This document shows positions 1 to 8,715 of a DNA stretch of 64,000 bases, piece after piece. Under the pieces are notes generated by a model. It searched no databases. It was not told the origin of the DNA and saw nothing but the letters and a program-made list of their open reading frames with translations. Both the position numbers and the translations under genes were made by a program. The stretch covers positions 40,382 to 104,381 of the forward strand of contig JARXAE010000016.1 in assembly GCA_029866005.1 (NCBI GenBank), written 5' to 3'. The stretch comes from Fimbriimonas sp. (GTDB lineage: Bacteria; Armatimonadota; Fimbriimonadia; Fimbriimonadales; Fimbriimonadaceae). Position 1 is the stretch's first letter; every line of letters begins with the position of its first letter.

Positions 1-243
1 AAGCTTCTTGAGGACAGCCTTTGGAACCTTTGCGAAAGCTTCGTCGGTTGGGGCGAGAACGGTGAATGGTCCTTCGCTCTTGAGGGTCTCAACGAGGCCA
101 GCATCCTTCACGAGTTTGACGAGGGTCTTGAAAGAACCTGCAGCAACTGCGGTGTCAACGATGTCCTTTTCGTTGGTTCGAGCCGGGATGGCTGCAACCA
201 AAAGGATTGCAGAAAGTGATAGAATGGAAGTGCGAATCTTCAT
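1..243 (-). CDS. Fasciclin (FAS1) domain protein, partial (C-terminus outside window)
   Basis: Reading the reverse strand from the ATG at 243 gives an N-terminal signal peptide ([21 protein letters not shown]) and then the first half of a FAS1 domain. The recognisable parts are [19 protein letters not shown] and the H1-like block [21 protein letters not shown]1 proteins are secreted adhesion or matrix proteins. The gene runs off the left edge after about 81 codons, so its length is unknown. GGGGGAG lies about ten bases before the ATG and serves as ribosome binding site. It follows the RND gene on the same strand, but a hairpin terminator separates the two, so co-transcription is uncertain. 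Confidence 0.85.
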   Translation of the reverse strand, partial: MKIRTSILSLSAILLVAAIPARTNEKDIVDTAVAAGSFKTLVKLVKDAGLVETLKSEGPFTVLAPTDEAFAKVPKAVLKKL

Positions 244-277
244 TGTTTTGTTTCTCCCCCCGGTTCTCCGGAGTGGT

Positions 278-327
278 AAAAAACTCTACGATTGCCCAGG
301 ATGATAAGTTAGCCTTATCTCCTGGGC
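278..327 (-). terminator. Hairpin terminator after the RND efflux operon
   Basis: Arms GCCCAGGA (294-301) and TCCTGGGC (320-327) are complementary, and GATAAG/CTTATC extends the stem inside. On the minus strand a run of six T follows about ten bases later (278-283). It sits just after the stop of the RND gene (337). Confidence 0.65.
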
Positions 328-336
328 ATTTTACTG

Positions 337-3300
337 TCAGATTGTTTCGACTTCAGTTTCCACGTTTTCGATATCTCCGGCCTCATCGGTGATGGCTCCA
401 GATTGATATCCTTGAGGGCCACCAAAGCTCAACGGCTTCTTCATCCACTTGGCAAACAAGTTCGACAGATCGTCGAAAATTGTGTACGAGCAAGGGATTA
501 CTACCAAGGTCAGCACTGTTGATAGGATGATTCCACCGAGAACGATGGTTCCGATACTCTGTCGGAATTCCGAGCCCCGACCAAGAGCAGCAGCGACCGG
601 GAGAAGACCCAGAATGAGCGCTAGCGTCGTCATGAGAATTGGTCGAAGTCGAATTGGCCCCGCTTCAACAATCGCATCGTGCCGGCTTCTTCCCCGCTCT
701 CGAAGGGTGTTGGTATAGTCCACAAGCAGGATCGCGTTCTTGCCGACAAGTCCGACAAGGGCAACAATTCCGATAAATCCGATGACGCTGAATGCTTGGT
801 CGGTGATAACCAGCGCAAGAAGCGCACCCACCATAGCTTGCGGCTGGGCAAGCTGAATGATGAACGGGTAGAGGTAGTTGTTGTAGAGCGACGCCAGAAC
901 CGCGTAGACCAGGAAGATTCCGAGGAATAGCGCCGTGAAGAGGAAAACACCTTCCCTAGCCTGTGCGTCGGCTTCGCCTAGCTGGCGGAGCTGCACGCCT
1001 TCGGGAAGGAGCTTCTTCTCTTTGATCCATGTCTGGATCTTTCCGCCCACAACTCCGTTGGAGAAGCCAGGTAGGAGGTTCGCGGTGACCTGAATCTCTT
1101 CGGCTCGGTCACGACGGTTGATCGCGGTAAATCCAGGAGCTTCATCGAAGGTGGCCACCGAACCGGCATAGACCGGGCGACCCTGGTTGAACCTGATCGG
1201 CACCGTCGCGAGGGTATCGCGATTATTGCGATCATCCAGGTCAAGCATGACCCGAACACCGTATTCGCGGCCCTCGATTCGCATTTTGCTGTCGTCGTTG
1301 CCTTGGTACATAGTTCGCACGACTCCGCCCAATTGGGTGGCGTCGATTCCGAGGTCGGCGGCTTTTCGATAGTCGGGGATGAGTCGGATTTCTGGCTTTC
1401 CAGACTTGACGCTGACGTCGGGTCCGATGACGCCCTCGATTTCACCCGCCGCAAGGCGGTCGCGAATGTCGGCAGCGGTCTTGGTCAGGAGGGCTCGATT
1501 ATCTGAGATCAGCGCCAGCTGAATTGGTGCACCAAAGTTGAAACCAGATACGCCCGAGATCCGAACTTCCGCTCCCGCAATCTTGCCGACGCCCTTTGTG
1601 AGGTCAGCGACAATGGAAGGAGCCTTGCGGGTTCGGAGCTTTTCGTGAGACCCCATGACGCGGTCAATGAAGGACTCCCGGTCGTAGAGAGTGCCGGTGA
1701 CTTCCGCGAAGTTAGTCGCATTGCTGTCTGTCGTTCGCGCGCCGCTCTGCTTTCCAACCTCGGTGATCGTGAACTTGATGTCCGGGTTTTTGACAAAGAC
1801 TCTCTCTACCATCCGAGCGACTTCGTCCGTCTTCTCGAGCGAGGAGCCAACCGGTAACTCGATCGCCGCTTTAACTTGAATTGGATCCGTACTCGGGACA
1901 AAGGAGAACTTGAAGACCGACTCCTTTTTCCACTGACCGTAGATATGACCTCCGGCGGCGAAAACTGGGAAGATAAGCCCGAAAAGAACCGCGCCCCAAA
2001 GTGGTCTGAAGGTGAGTCGCTTGTGAATGACTTTGCCGAGGACAACAGCGAGCAATCCTCCAACGACATAAACCATTTGAAGCGGACGCGCCATTCCGAT
2101 TGCAGCCTTGATATCGGGAGCACTGCCGCCAGCGATCAGCATGATCACACCCAGCAATAACGAGTTGCCAGCGATGAACGTGAACCAACGGTGGTTAAGA
2201 CACCACTCAAGCGTTCGTCGGTAGCCATCCTCGAGACGCGCGAAGCGCTTCTCGAACCAGATCGCGAACCAGCCCTTCGGGTGTTCGATATCCTCGCCGC
2301 GCTTGTACCACCTCGCCGCCAAGAGTGGGGTGAGGGTAAACGAGACAAACAGGGAGAACAGAACAGCGAAGACGTAGGTCAAGGACAGTGATTTGAAGAA
2401 CTGCCCGGCAATGCCACCCGCAAATGCTATCGGCAAGAAGACAACAACGTCGGCAAGGGTGATCGCGAGTGCGGCCACGCCGATTTCGTTGCGACCATTC
2501 ACCGCCGCATCGCGCGGATCTTCACCCATCTTAAGGTGGCGGAAGATGTTTTCGAGGACAACGATTGCGTCGTCAACGAGCACACCAATCGCCAGCGAGA
2601 GTCCGAGCATCGAAAGAGTGTTGACCGTAAAGCCAACCGCTCGCATGACGATGAACGCACCGAAGATACAAGTCGGAATCGCCAGCGCGACGATCAGCAT
2701 TCCTCGGAAGTTGTGGAGGAAAACATAAACGATACCGGCGACAAGGAAGACGCCGAAGAAGAGCGAGAACTGGACATCCTTGAGGGCTTCATCGACAACC
2801 TTTGATTCGTCAAACGCTGCCGTAAACTTGAGCGGATACTGCTTTTCCAGCTTGGTAATCAAAGCCTTTGCCGCGGTGTTAACCTCGACGGTGTTCCCTT
2901 CTTTGGTCTTCTGGATTGAAACGACGACGGTATCGTCGCCGTTGAGCCGAGCCATTCTCGACCGCTCCTGAACGGAGTCAACGATCTCAGCGACTGCGCC
3001 GAGCGGAATTTGCTTTGCTTTTGCCTGCGGGTTGTTCGGGTCGCTGACCTTGATGACAACGTTTTCGATGTCCTCAACCTTGGTGAAATCACCTTTGACT
3101 CGGACCGAGACGTCTTGCCCGCCGGTCACAAATTTTCCACCGGGAACGTTGGCGTTCGCACTCTGAACGGCTGTCAGGACCTCTGAGATTCCAACGCCGT
3201 ACTGAAGAAGCTTATCCTTCTTGATTCGAACCTGAATCTCGCGAAGATCGCCGCCACTTAGCTGGGCTTGGGCTACGCCACTCACCTGGCTAAACTTGTC

Positions 3301-3780
3301 GATGATCTTGTCTTCCAGCAAGTCGCGCAGATCGCGGCTGCTGAGCTTATCGGAGCTGACGGCGAGCGTCAGAACCGGAGTCGAGCTGTTATCAAACTTT
3401 GCAACGACTGGCTTTCGGGCGTCCTTTGGAATCGAGTTGAGGATCCCGTCGACCTTGGTGCGAATATCATTGACCGCGCTCTCGGTGTCAACTCCCAGCT
3501 CAAGCTGGATCGTAACAACCGAAATGCCTTCCTGCGACTGACCCTGAACTTCGCGAATTCCGCTGACGCCAGATACCGCCTGCTCAACCTTTCGGGTGAT
3601 CAGCTGGTTCACGTCCTCGGGACCCGCACCGGGGTATGCAGTGGTGACGACAACCGTCCCAAAGTTGACCTCGGGGTTATTCTCCTTTCTCATGCCGGCA
3701 TACGACATGAGACCAATTAGAATTGTCGTGATGACGAGGACGAAGATAAAGATCGGCCTTGCAAGTGCCAGTTTTGTCAT
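337..3780 (-). CDS. RND efflux transporter, HAE1/AcrB-type inner-membrane pump
   Basis: Proton-driven efflux pump subunit expected to form the inner-membrane trimer of a tripartite system. Seen: the N-terminal TM helix at about 8-28, the first porter region, the TM2-6 block, and TM4 with the paired aspartates GVLVDDAIVVLENI (D403/D404) that carry protons in this family. A second porter region and a C-terminal TM block (LVGLVGKNAILLVDYTN) follow. At 1147 residues it is about 100 longer than AcrB. The excess includes about 65 residues (about 552-615) containing two extra hydrophobic stretches before the second porter half. Its ATG overlaps the adaptor stop (TAATG), so translation is coupled. 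The substrate cannot be read from the sequence. Confidence 0.95.
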   Translation of the reverse strand: MTKLALARPIFIFVLVITTILIGLMSYAGMRKENNPEVNFGTVVVTTAYPGAGPEDVNQLITRKVEQAVSGVSGIREVQGQSQEGISVVTIQLELGVDTESAVNDIRTKVDGILNSIPKDARKPVVAKFDNSSTPVLTLAVSSDKLSSRDLRDLLEDKIIDKFSQVSGVAQAQLSGGDLREIQVRIKKDKLLQYGVGISEVLTAVQSANANVPGGKFVTGGQDVSVRVKGDFTKVEDIENVVIKVSDPNNPQAKAKQIPLGAVAEIVDSVQERSRMARLNGDDTVVVSIQKTKEGNTVEVNTAAKALITKLEKQYPLKFTAAFDESKVVDEALKDVQFSLFFGVFLVAGIVYVFLHNFRGMLIVALAIPTCIFGAFIVMRAVGFTVNTLSMLGLSLAIGVLVDDAIVVLENIFRHLKMGEDPRDAAVNGRNEIGVAALAITLADVVVFLPIAFAGGIAGQFFKSLSLTYVFAVLFSLFVSFTLTPLLAARWYKRGEDIEHPKGWFAIWFEKRFARLEDGYRRTLEWCLNHRWFTFIAGNSLLLGVIMLIAGGSAPDIKAAIGMARPLQMVYVVGGLLAVVLGKVIHKRLTFRPLWGAVLFGLIFPVFAAGGHIYGQWKKESVFKFSFVPSTDPIQVKAAIELPVGSSLEKTDEVARMVERVFVKNPDIKFTITEVGKQSGARTTDSNATNFAEVTGTLYDRESFIDRVMGSHEKLRTRKAPSIVADLTKGVGKIAGAEVRISGVSGFNFGAPIQLALISDNRALLTKTAADIRDRLAAGEIEGVIGPDVSVKSGKPEIRLIPDYRKAADLGIDATQLGGVVRTMYQGNDDSKMRIEGREYGVRVMLDLDDRNNRDTLATVPIRFNQGRPVYAGSVATFDEAPGFTAINRRDRAEEIQVTANLLPGFSNGVVGGKIQTWIKEKKLLPEGVQLRQLGEADAQAREGVFLFTALFLGIFLVYAVLASLYNNYLYPFIIQLAQPQAMVGALLALVITDQAFSVIGFIGIVALVGLVGKNAILLVDYTNTLRERGRSRHDAIVEAGPIRLRPILMTTLALILGLLPVAAALGRGSEFRQSIGTIVLGGIILSTVLTLVVIPCSYTIFDDLSNLFAKWMKKPLSFGGPQGYQSGAITDEAGDIENVETEVETI

Positions 3781-5213
3781 TACTTCACAACCTTGATGGC
3801 AGAGCCATCGACCAACCCTTCTTGTCCCCTCGTGATCAGCTGAGCAGTGCTGGAGAGCCCAGTCACTTGAACATTGTCGCCAAGCCGAAGACCAACGGTA
3901 ACAAAAACTCGCTTTGCCTTCGAGCCTTCCGCGATGACCACGTATCGCTTGCCGTCCTTCGTAAGAACTGCAGAATCGGGAACGACGGTTGCGCCTTGGA
4001 TTCGGCTGATAATGACTGAGCCTTTGGCGAACATTCCGGGACGGATTTGGCCGCTACCGTTAGTAAACACCACGCGGGCATTGAATAGCCGTCCAACCGA
4101 ATCTCCTTGCGGGCTGATTGAAGCGACCTTTCCGATATAGGTTCCATCGCCAGCGTCGGTTTTGATGTTGACCTGGGTGCCGATTTGGACCTTGCCGATC
4201 TTATCCGAAGGGACTTGACCTTCAAAGTAGATTCCTTGCCCACCGACGATCTTCGCGATCGGGGTTCCCGGAGCGACTACGGTTCCAGTTTGAACCGGTT
4301 TGCCGTAAATCCGACCGCTGAACGGAGCGCGGATGGAGGCTTCGCGGAGGTTCTTCTCGGCGACCGCAACTTGCGCTCGTGCCGACTGAACTTGAGCTTC
4401 TGCGGTTCTCACCTGGTCCATCAGCGTTACATCAAGGCTCTTGGTAGCTTTTGCTGAAGCGACACCCTGCTCGGCTTGCCGAACTGCCTCGCGAGCGGTT
4501 TCGATGTCTTCTGGGCGAATCGCACTCTTACTGATCGAACTTGCAGCGATGGCGTTTTCGTACTGGGCAAGAGCTGATTCGTAGCTGTTCTTCGCGGTGT
4601 CCAGCTGAGCTTCAGCCAGAGCGCCCTCTTTGACCAGTGTTCGCACTCGCTCAAGGTTCTTCTTCGCCGTTTCAAGGTTGCTCTTCGCCGCCCTCAGATT
4701 ATTCTGGGCCTGTTCTTGCTCCTCAGGTCTCGCGCCGCTGAGAGCCTTTGAGAGCTGGGCCTTTGCTGACTTGAGCGCCGCTTCGGCCTGTCTCACCGCG
4801 GCTGTTGAACGGCTAGGGGAGAGTCTTGCGCTTGACTTTGCTTGCGAGAGTTGAGAAATCGCTGAAGCGAGTCCAGCGCGAGCCTGGGAAGAAGCCGCCT
4901 GCAAGTTTTCGCTGTCCAAGAGTGCAACTACCTGCCCGGCAGATACTGAGTCACCATCATTGACATACACGGCAGCAAGCTTTCCGCTTCCCACTGCCGA
5001 GATCGTTCCCTCATCACTGGTGACGACATCACCGTTGATGTTGATGATGTCCTCAACGTCTTGAACTTTCGGGGCAGAAACAATCACCGATTTCGAGGGA
5101 TCGGCGAGAACCTTTCCAGTTTCTGCTGCATCCTTTTGCGCCTGACGATCTACGCAGCCAGAGGCTCCGAGGACAAACGCCATTGCCAAACCAAACAAAC
5201 TCCCCTTTCTCAC
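3780..5213 (-). CDS. RND efflux periplasmic adaptor (membrane fusion protein, HlyD/AcrA family)
   Basis: Adaptor linking the inner-membrane pump to the TolC channel. It has a lipoprotein signal peptide with lipobox ASGC (Cys20). Next comes a biotinyl-lipoyl-like half (GKLAAVYVNDGDSVSAGQVVALLD) and a long Ala/Gln/Lys-rich alpha-helical hairpin at about residues 90-290. The second lipoyl half (IRAPFSGRIYGKPVQTGTVV) and beta-barrel and membrane-proximal domains follow. The hairpin is long for the family, consistent with a direct TolC contact. Translation starts at GTG (5213), sharing GTGA with the tolC stop, and ends in TAATG with the pump gene. The three genes therefore form one tightly coupled operon. 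Confidence 0.93.
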   Translation of the reverse strand: MRKGSLFGLAMAFVLGASGCVDRQAQKDAAETGKVLADPSKSVIVSAPKVQDVEDIININGDVVTSDEGTISAVGSGKLAAVYVNDGDSVSAGQVVALLDSENLQAASSQARAGLASAISQLSQAKSSARLSPSRSTAAVRQAEAALKSAKAQLSKALSGARPEEQEQAQNNLRAAKSNLETAKKNLERVRTLVKEGALAEAQLDTAKNSYESALAQYENAIAASSISKSAIRPEDIETAREAVRQAEQGVASAKATKSLDVTLMDQVRTAEAQVQSARAQVAVAEKNLREASIRAPFSGRIYGKPVQTGTVVAPGTPIAKIVGGQGIYFEGQVPSDKIGKVQIGTQVNIKTDAGDGTYIGKVASISPQGDSVGRLFNARVVFTNGSGQIRPGMFAKGSVIISRIQGATVVPDSAVLTKDGKRYVVIAEGSKAKRVFVTVGLRLGDNVQVTGLSSTAQLITRGQEGLVDGSAIKVVK

Positions 5214-6556
5214 TTATTCTTCTTCGCTCCCTTTGTAGATTTTTCTTGTGCAAGTTTTGCTTCGTAAGCCCGAAGCGCGGCATCGATATCGTCGGCGCCA
5301 ATCGCGTGCTGTAGGTCTGCATGCGCGGCGTAAAAGTCGAATTCGGCGTTAATCACCGCGTTTCTCGCGTTCACCAGTGTGGTTTCGGCATCAATGATTT
5401 CGAGAACAGTTCCTTCAGCCGCATCACGGCGAACCCGCGCGATTCGCACAACTTCCAGGGCCAACCTCAACTGTTCCGTCGCCGCAGTTTTTCGAAAACT
5501 AGCGTTCTCCATCGTGGTAAGAGCCGTGCGAACTTCCTGAGAAATCCCAAGTCGGATCTGAGCCAGCTGTTGCGTCGTTTGGAAAATCTGCTCTTCCGTC
5601 TGAGCCCTCTTCGCCCGGGCGATTCCTGAATCGTAAAGGGGAATCGACAATGCGAGCGAGGTGGTATTGACTTCGCGAACCGGGTTGAAGCCTTCTGGGT
5701 CGAGGGCTTGCTGATTTTGAATTGCCAAGTTCAAACTCGGCAAAAGTCCTTGTCCTGCGACGGTCTTTGCAGCGTCAAGTGCTTTCACCGTGTTACCGAA
5801 TGAATAGACTTCCGGGCGAGTTTGTTGACCAAGGTTCACCAGTTTCTCCAGCCCAGTTTCGGGCTTGCCAGGTGCTTTCACTTCGACAACTTCGAATTCA
5901 GTCTCGATTGGCCGCGCCAGTTGTAAGTTCAAAACCTGTTTGGCAACCGCATAGTTGTTTTGTGCGTTCAGCACATCAGAATCTGCTGAGGCTTTTTGTG
6001 CTTTCAGGCGCTCAAGATCAATTCGGGCGATCGCACCCTCGCGGAGTTTCTTCTCGGCAACGTCTACCTGCGCCTGAATATTCAGCTGACCTTGCTCGGC
6101 AACCTTGACGAGGTTCTTGGTTCGGAGAGCCTGAAGGTACGCCTTGCGGACAGCTTGACGGAGATCGTTTTCGGCAGCAGTTCTGGTATTCCGTGAAGCT
6201 TCGACTCCCGCCTCGGCTCCCTTCTTATTCTTGGACCAGAACCCAATAATGTCGATTGGCATTGTCAGCTGGGTTGTCCATGTGTTGGTGTCAATCGGAA
6301 CGAAAGTGATCTCCTGACCGCCGAGGTTTCCTCGCTGTGGCTGACCAAAACGGACATAGTTGTAGTTCGTCGCGATTCTCGGTCCGGTGGCTCCTCTGGC
6401 CTCCTTCACCTTTTGCTGGTTGCTTCGTACCGTTGCATCGGCATTCTTGATGGCAAACGAGTTTTGTGCCGCAATCAAGATCGCTTGGTCTATCGTGAGC
6501 GCATCCGCAGGAGTGAAAATCACCCCGAGAGCCATGCCTAATCCTGTCAATGTCAT
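5210..6556 (-). CDS. TolC family outer membrane efflux protein
   Basis: Outer-membrane channel of the tripartite pump. Signal peptide at 1-19 (MTLTGLGMALGVIFTPADA). Two internally related outer-membrane-efflux repeats follow, each with long amphipathic helices: about residues 20-215, then about 230-430 beginning LVNLGQQTRPEVYSFGN. Length 448 is normal for TolC. The C-terminus is Lys-rich. It overlaps the upstream AbrB-like regulator by ATGA and the downstream adaptor by GTGA. The presence of this gene is direct evidence for an outer membrane. Confidence 0.93.
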   Translation of the reverse strand: MTLTGLGMALGVIFTPADALTIDQAILIAAQNSFAIKNADATVRSNQQKVKEARGATGPRIATNYNYVRFGQPQRGNLGGQEITFVPIDTNTWTTQLTMPIDIIGFWSKNKKGAEAGVEASRNTRTAAENDLRQAVRKAYLQALRTKNLVKVAEQGQLNIQAQVDVAEKKLREGAIARIDLERLKAQKASADSDVLNAQNNYAVAKQVLNLQLARPIETEFEVVEVKAPGKPETGLEKLVNLGQQTRPEVYSFGNTVKALDAAKTVAGQGLLPSLNLAIQNQQALDPEGFNPVREVNTTSLALSIPLYDSGIARAKRAQTEEQIFQTTQQLAQIRLGISQEVRTALTTMENASFRKTAATEQLRLALEVVRIARVRRDAAEGTVLEIIDAETTLVNARNAVINAEFDFYAAHADLQHAIGADDIDAALRAYEAKLAQEKSTKGAKKNK

Positions 6557-6807
6557 TCTTGATCCCCCTGTTTCATGCTTGTTTCTACTCGCTGGATGCC
6601 TGCGGTGAACTCATCCAAAAACTCGCGAACAGCGTCGAGCTGGAACATCATCAGCCCCTTGTGGATTGGGTGCCGCATGATCAGCAACTTATCCCCGGGA
6701 TTGATTCCCAACTCATGGCGCGCTTCCGCCGGAATCACGATCTGGCCGCGGTCCCCGACTGTGGCGGAGCCGTAGAACGCTTCGTCGAAATTTAGTCCAC
6801 ACTTCAT
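6553..6807 (-). CDS. AbrB/MazE/SpoVT-type DNA-binding regulator heading the efflux operon
   Basis: Small swapped-hairpin transcription factor. The fold is marked by YGSATVGDRGQIVIPAEARHE followed by LGINPGDKLLIM, the usual AbrB beta-strand/loop pattern. A C-terminal helix with LDEFTAGIQRVETSM follows and may mediate oligomerisation. I chose the ATG at 6807 (84 aa, MKCGLNFDEA...). An upstream ATG at 6843 would add 12 residues that do not look like the family. Its stop overlaps the tolC start (ATGA), so it is the first gene of the pump operon and its likely autoregulator. No toxin partner is adjacent, which argues against a MazE antitoxin role. Confidence 0.85.
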   Translation of the reverse strand: MKCGLNFDEAFYGSATVGDRGQIVIPAEARHELGINPGDKLLIMRHPIHKGLMMFQLDAVREFLDEFTAGIQRVETSMKQGDQE

Positions 6808-6818
6808 TTTGCTCAAAT

Positions 6819-6836
6819 ATGTATGAAATGTATGAT
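6819..6836. promoter_or_regulatory. Tandem 9-nt repeat, candidate operator of the AbrB-like regulator
   Basis: ATGTATGAA and ATGTATGAT lie end to end, 12 bases before the regulator's start codon. AbrB-like proteins commonly bind short AT-rich repeats and repress their own operon. Binding here is inference from position and repetition only. Confidence 0.4.
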
Positions 6837-6896
6837 AGCACACACCTGTACGAGTTGACTGATTTTATGTACGGGATTTATCAGTGAGAGGTTGCA

Positions 6897-6934
6897 AACA
6901 AAAAAATGCCTTTCCGAATTCGGAAAGGCATTTT
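6897..6934 (-). terminator. Rho-independent terminator after rpmA
   Basis: A perfect inverted repeat, AAAATGCCTTTCC / GGAAAGGCATTTT around GAATTC (6903-6934), is followed on the minus strand by a run of T (complement of the A-run at 6898-6906). It lies 19 bases past the rpmA stop and isolates the ribosomal operon from the efflux operon. Confidence 0.9.
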
Positions 6935-6952
6935 GGTTACGAAACTTTAGGC

Positions 6953-7213
6953 TTACGCTACTTGAGCTTCGTAAACTGCGATGCGTCGCTTGTTCTTTGG
7001 GCCTTCGAACTTGACTTGACCGTCGATGAGTGCGAAGATGGTGAAGTCTCGACCGATTCCCACGCCAGGGCCTGGGTGGAACTTGGTGCCGCACTGTCGG
7101 ACGATGATTGCGCCCGGCTTCACGATTTCTCCGCCGTACTTCTTAATTCCGCGTCGCTTGCTGTTACTGTCGCGACCGTTTCGAGTTGATCCTTGACCTT
7201 TCTTATGTGCCAT
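6953..7213 (-). CDS. rpmA: 50S ribosomal protein L27
   Basis: Large-subunit protein whose N-terminal tail reaches the peptidyl transferase centre. The sequence starts [20 protein letters not shown] and continues with [29 protein letters not shown] and [13 protein letters not shown], all diagnostic of L27. Length 86 is standard. The N-terminus begins directly at MAHKKG with no cleavable Firmicutes-type prepeptide. It lies 21 bases downstream of rplU, the conserved rplU-rpmA order. Confidence 0.99.
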   Translation of the reverse strand: MAHKKGQGSTRNGRDSNSKRRGIKKYGGEIVKPGAIIVRQCGTKFHPGPGVGIGRDFTIFALIDGQVKFEGPKNKRRIAVYEAQVA

Positions 7214-7234
7214 AAATTGCTCCCTTAAATCCTT

Positions 7235-7549
7235 TTACTTGGCGACGACCTCGGTCACCTTGATGTGGGTCTCCGGCTGTCGGTGGCCCCATCGCTTTCG
7301 CTCGTTCTTCTTTGGCTTGTAGTTGAACGCGTTGATCTTCTTGGCTTTGCCTTGTCGAACGATCTCTGCAACAACCTTAGCACCTTTGATGAATGGGCTA
7401 CCAACCAACGTATTGTCGCCGTCGACGACTGCGACTACTTCGGTCAGTTCAACTGACGTTCCAGCTTCGCCTTCGAGCTTATCAACGATGATCACGTCGC
7501 CCTTTGAAGCTACATATTGCTTCCCACCGGTCTTCACAATGACTTGCAT
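7235..7549 (-). CDS. rplU: 50S ribosomal protein L21
   Basis: Binds 23S rRNA in the large subunit. MQVIVKTGGKQYVASKGDVIIVDKL is the typical start. FNYKPKKNERKRWGHRQPETHIKV near the C-terminus is the conserved rRNA-binding KxKxxxxxxxGHRQ block. Length 104 is normal. First gene of a two-gene operon with rpmA. A promoter lies about 55 bases upstream. Confidence 0.99.
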   Translation of the reverse strand: MQVIVKTGGKQYVASKGDVIIVDKLEGEAGTSVELTEVVAVVDGDNTLVGSPFIKGAKVVAEIVRQGKAKKINAFNYKPKKNERKRWGHRQPETHIKVTEVVAK

Positions 7550-7610
7550 AATCCTAAATCTCCGTACTCGTCTCGACGCAGGAAATCCGTCGGCGAGGGC
7601 GCGAACATCT

Positions 7611-7640
7611 ATTATGTCTCAAGGTTGCACGGGTTTGCAA
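7611..7640 (-). promoter_or_regulatory. Sigma-70-like promoter for rplU-rpmA
   Basis: On the minus strand TTGCAA (7640-7635) and CATAAT (7616-7611) are separated by 18 bases. They match the -35 and -10 consensus at 4/6 and 5/6. It falls between the flhB stop (7648) and rplU, so the ribosomal genes need not depend on flagellar transcription. Confidence 0.6.
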
Positions 7641-7647
7641 GGGGAAT

Positions 7648-8712
7648 CTACCGTCTGACCTTCTTGACACTTCGATAAACATACGCCAGGACTTCGGCAA
7701 CTCCGCCAAACAGCTCACGCGGAACGTAGTCACCGATCTCGCATTGTTTGTACAGAGCGCGAGCCAGAGGCACGTTTTCCACCACCGGAACCTTTGCTTC
7801 CGCCGCCATCTCTCGGATTCTCAGAGCGAGATGGTCGACACCTTTGGCAACGACGATCGGAGCGTGGTGCTTGTTCTGCTGGTATTGAATTGCGATTGCA
7901 AAGTGAGTTGGGTTCGTGATGATGACGTCGGCAGACTTCACAGCTTCCGAGGTTCGCATCTTCATAATCTGGCGTCTCTTTCGTGCGATTGCGCCCTTTA
8001 ACTCGGGAGAAGTTTCCGCATCTTTGTACTCTTGCTTCACCTCTTCCTTGGTCATTTTGAGCTGCTTCATCACCTGCTGTCGCTGGAACATGTAGTCCGC
8101 AGCGGCAAGGACGAGCCAGGCGACCCCGATCCGGAGGCTAACGGTTCGGGCGACCTCGCCAATGATTCCAAACGATCCCGAAGGAGGCAGAGTCCAGAGC
8201 ATCCCCAGCTTCTCCCAGTGTGCGAGTAACGAGGTCCAGACTAGGAACGAAAAAAGGAATAGCTTGACGATTCCCTTAAATGCATCGAAAATTGCAGGCT
8301 TGCCGAAAAGCCTTTTGAATCCGTTCATCGGGTTCAACTTTTGGAAGCTCGGTTTCATTGCCTCGGGCGAGAAGGCAAAGCCAACCTGGGCAACATTGCC
8401 CGCGACGCCGACGATCATCGCCACGCTCATCAGCATTGCGAGTGCAGGCAAGATTGGGAACATCGCGGCTTTGGTTACTCGCTGAATTCCTCCAACGGTC
8501 AGCTCGGTTGAGCTTGTCGTGACGGCGGCTTTGAACCCCTCAATGAAGCCGAGGTAGCCCATCCTGAAAATTGCGGGAATTGCGATCAGGAGTGCCAGCC
8601 AAACCAGAGCCCCAACCAAGTCCATTGACTTGGTGACAGTGCCTTTTTTGCGCGCCTCGCGCTTCCTACGGTCTGTTGGCTGTTCTGTCCTTTCTCCCGC
8701 TGATTCCGCCAT
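7648..8712 (-). CDS. flhB: Flagellar type III export apparatus protein FlhB
   Basis: Substrate-specificity switch of the flagellar export gate. The N-terminus ERTEQPTDRRKREARKKG is the family signature. Four TM helices follow, then a cytoplasmic domain with the autocleavage motif NPTH (in ITNPTHFAIAIQY), where cleavage between Asn and Pro changes export from rod/hook to filament. Length 354 is typical. It is the last gene of the operon, three bases after fliR. No flhA follows in the window. Confidence 0.97.
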   Translation of the reverse strand: MAESAGERTEQPTDRRKREARKKGTVTKSMDLVGALVWLALLIAIPAIFRMGYLGFIEGFKAAVTTSSTELTVGGIQRVTKAAMFPILPALAMLMSVAMIVGVAGNVAQVGFAFSPEAMKPSFQKLNPMNGFKRLFGKPAIFDAFKGIVKLFLFSFLVWTSLLAHWEKLGMLWTLPPSGSFGIIGEVARTVSLRIGVAWLVLAAADYMFQRQQVMKQLKMTKEEVKQEYKDAETSPELKGAIARKRRQIMKMRTSEAVKSADVIITNPTHFAIAIQYQQNKHHAPIVVAKGVDHLALRIREMAAEAKVPVVENVPLARALYKQCEIGDYVPRELFGGVAEVLAYVYRSVKKVRR

Positions 8713-8715
8713 CGT

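Noticed and set aside
6553..6807. AbrB-like protein considered as a MazE-type antitoxin
   Set aside because: No toxin-sized gene follows; the next gene is a TolC channel overlapping by four bases.
7550..7610. Possible L21-type autoregulatory RNA leader before rplU
   Set aside because: The transcript leader would be only about 55 bases and no convincing stem-loop matching a known leader was found.
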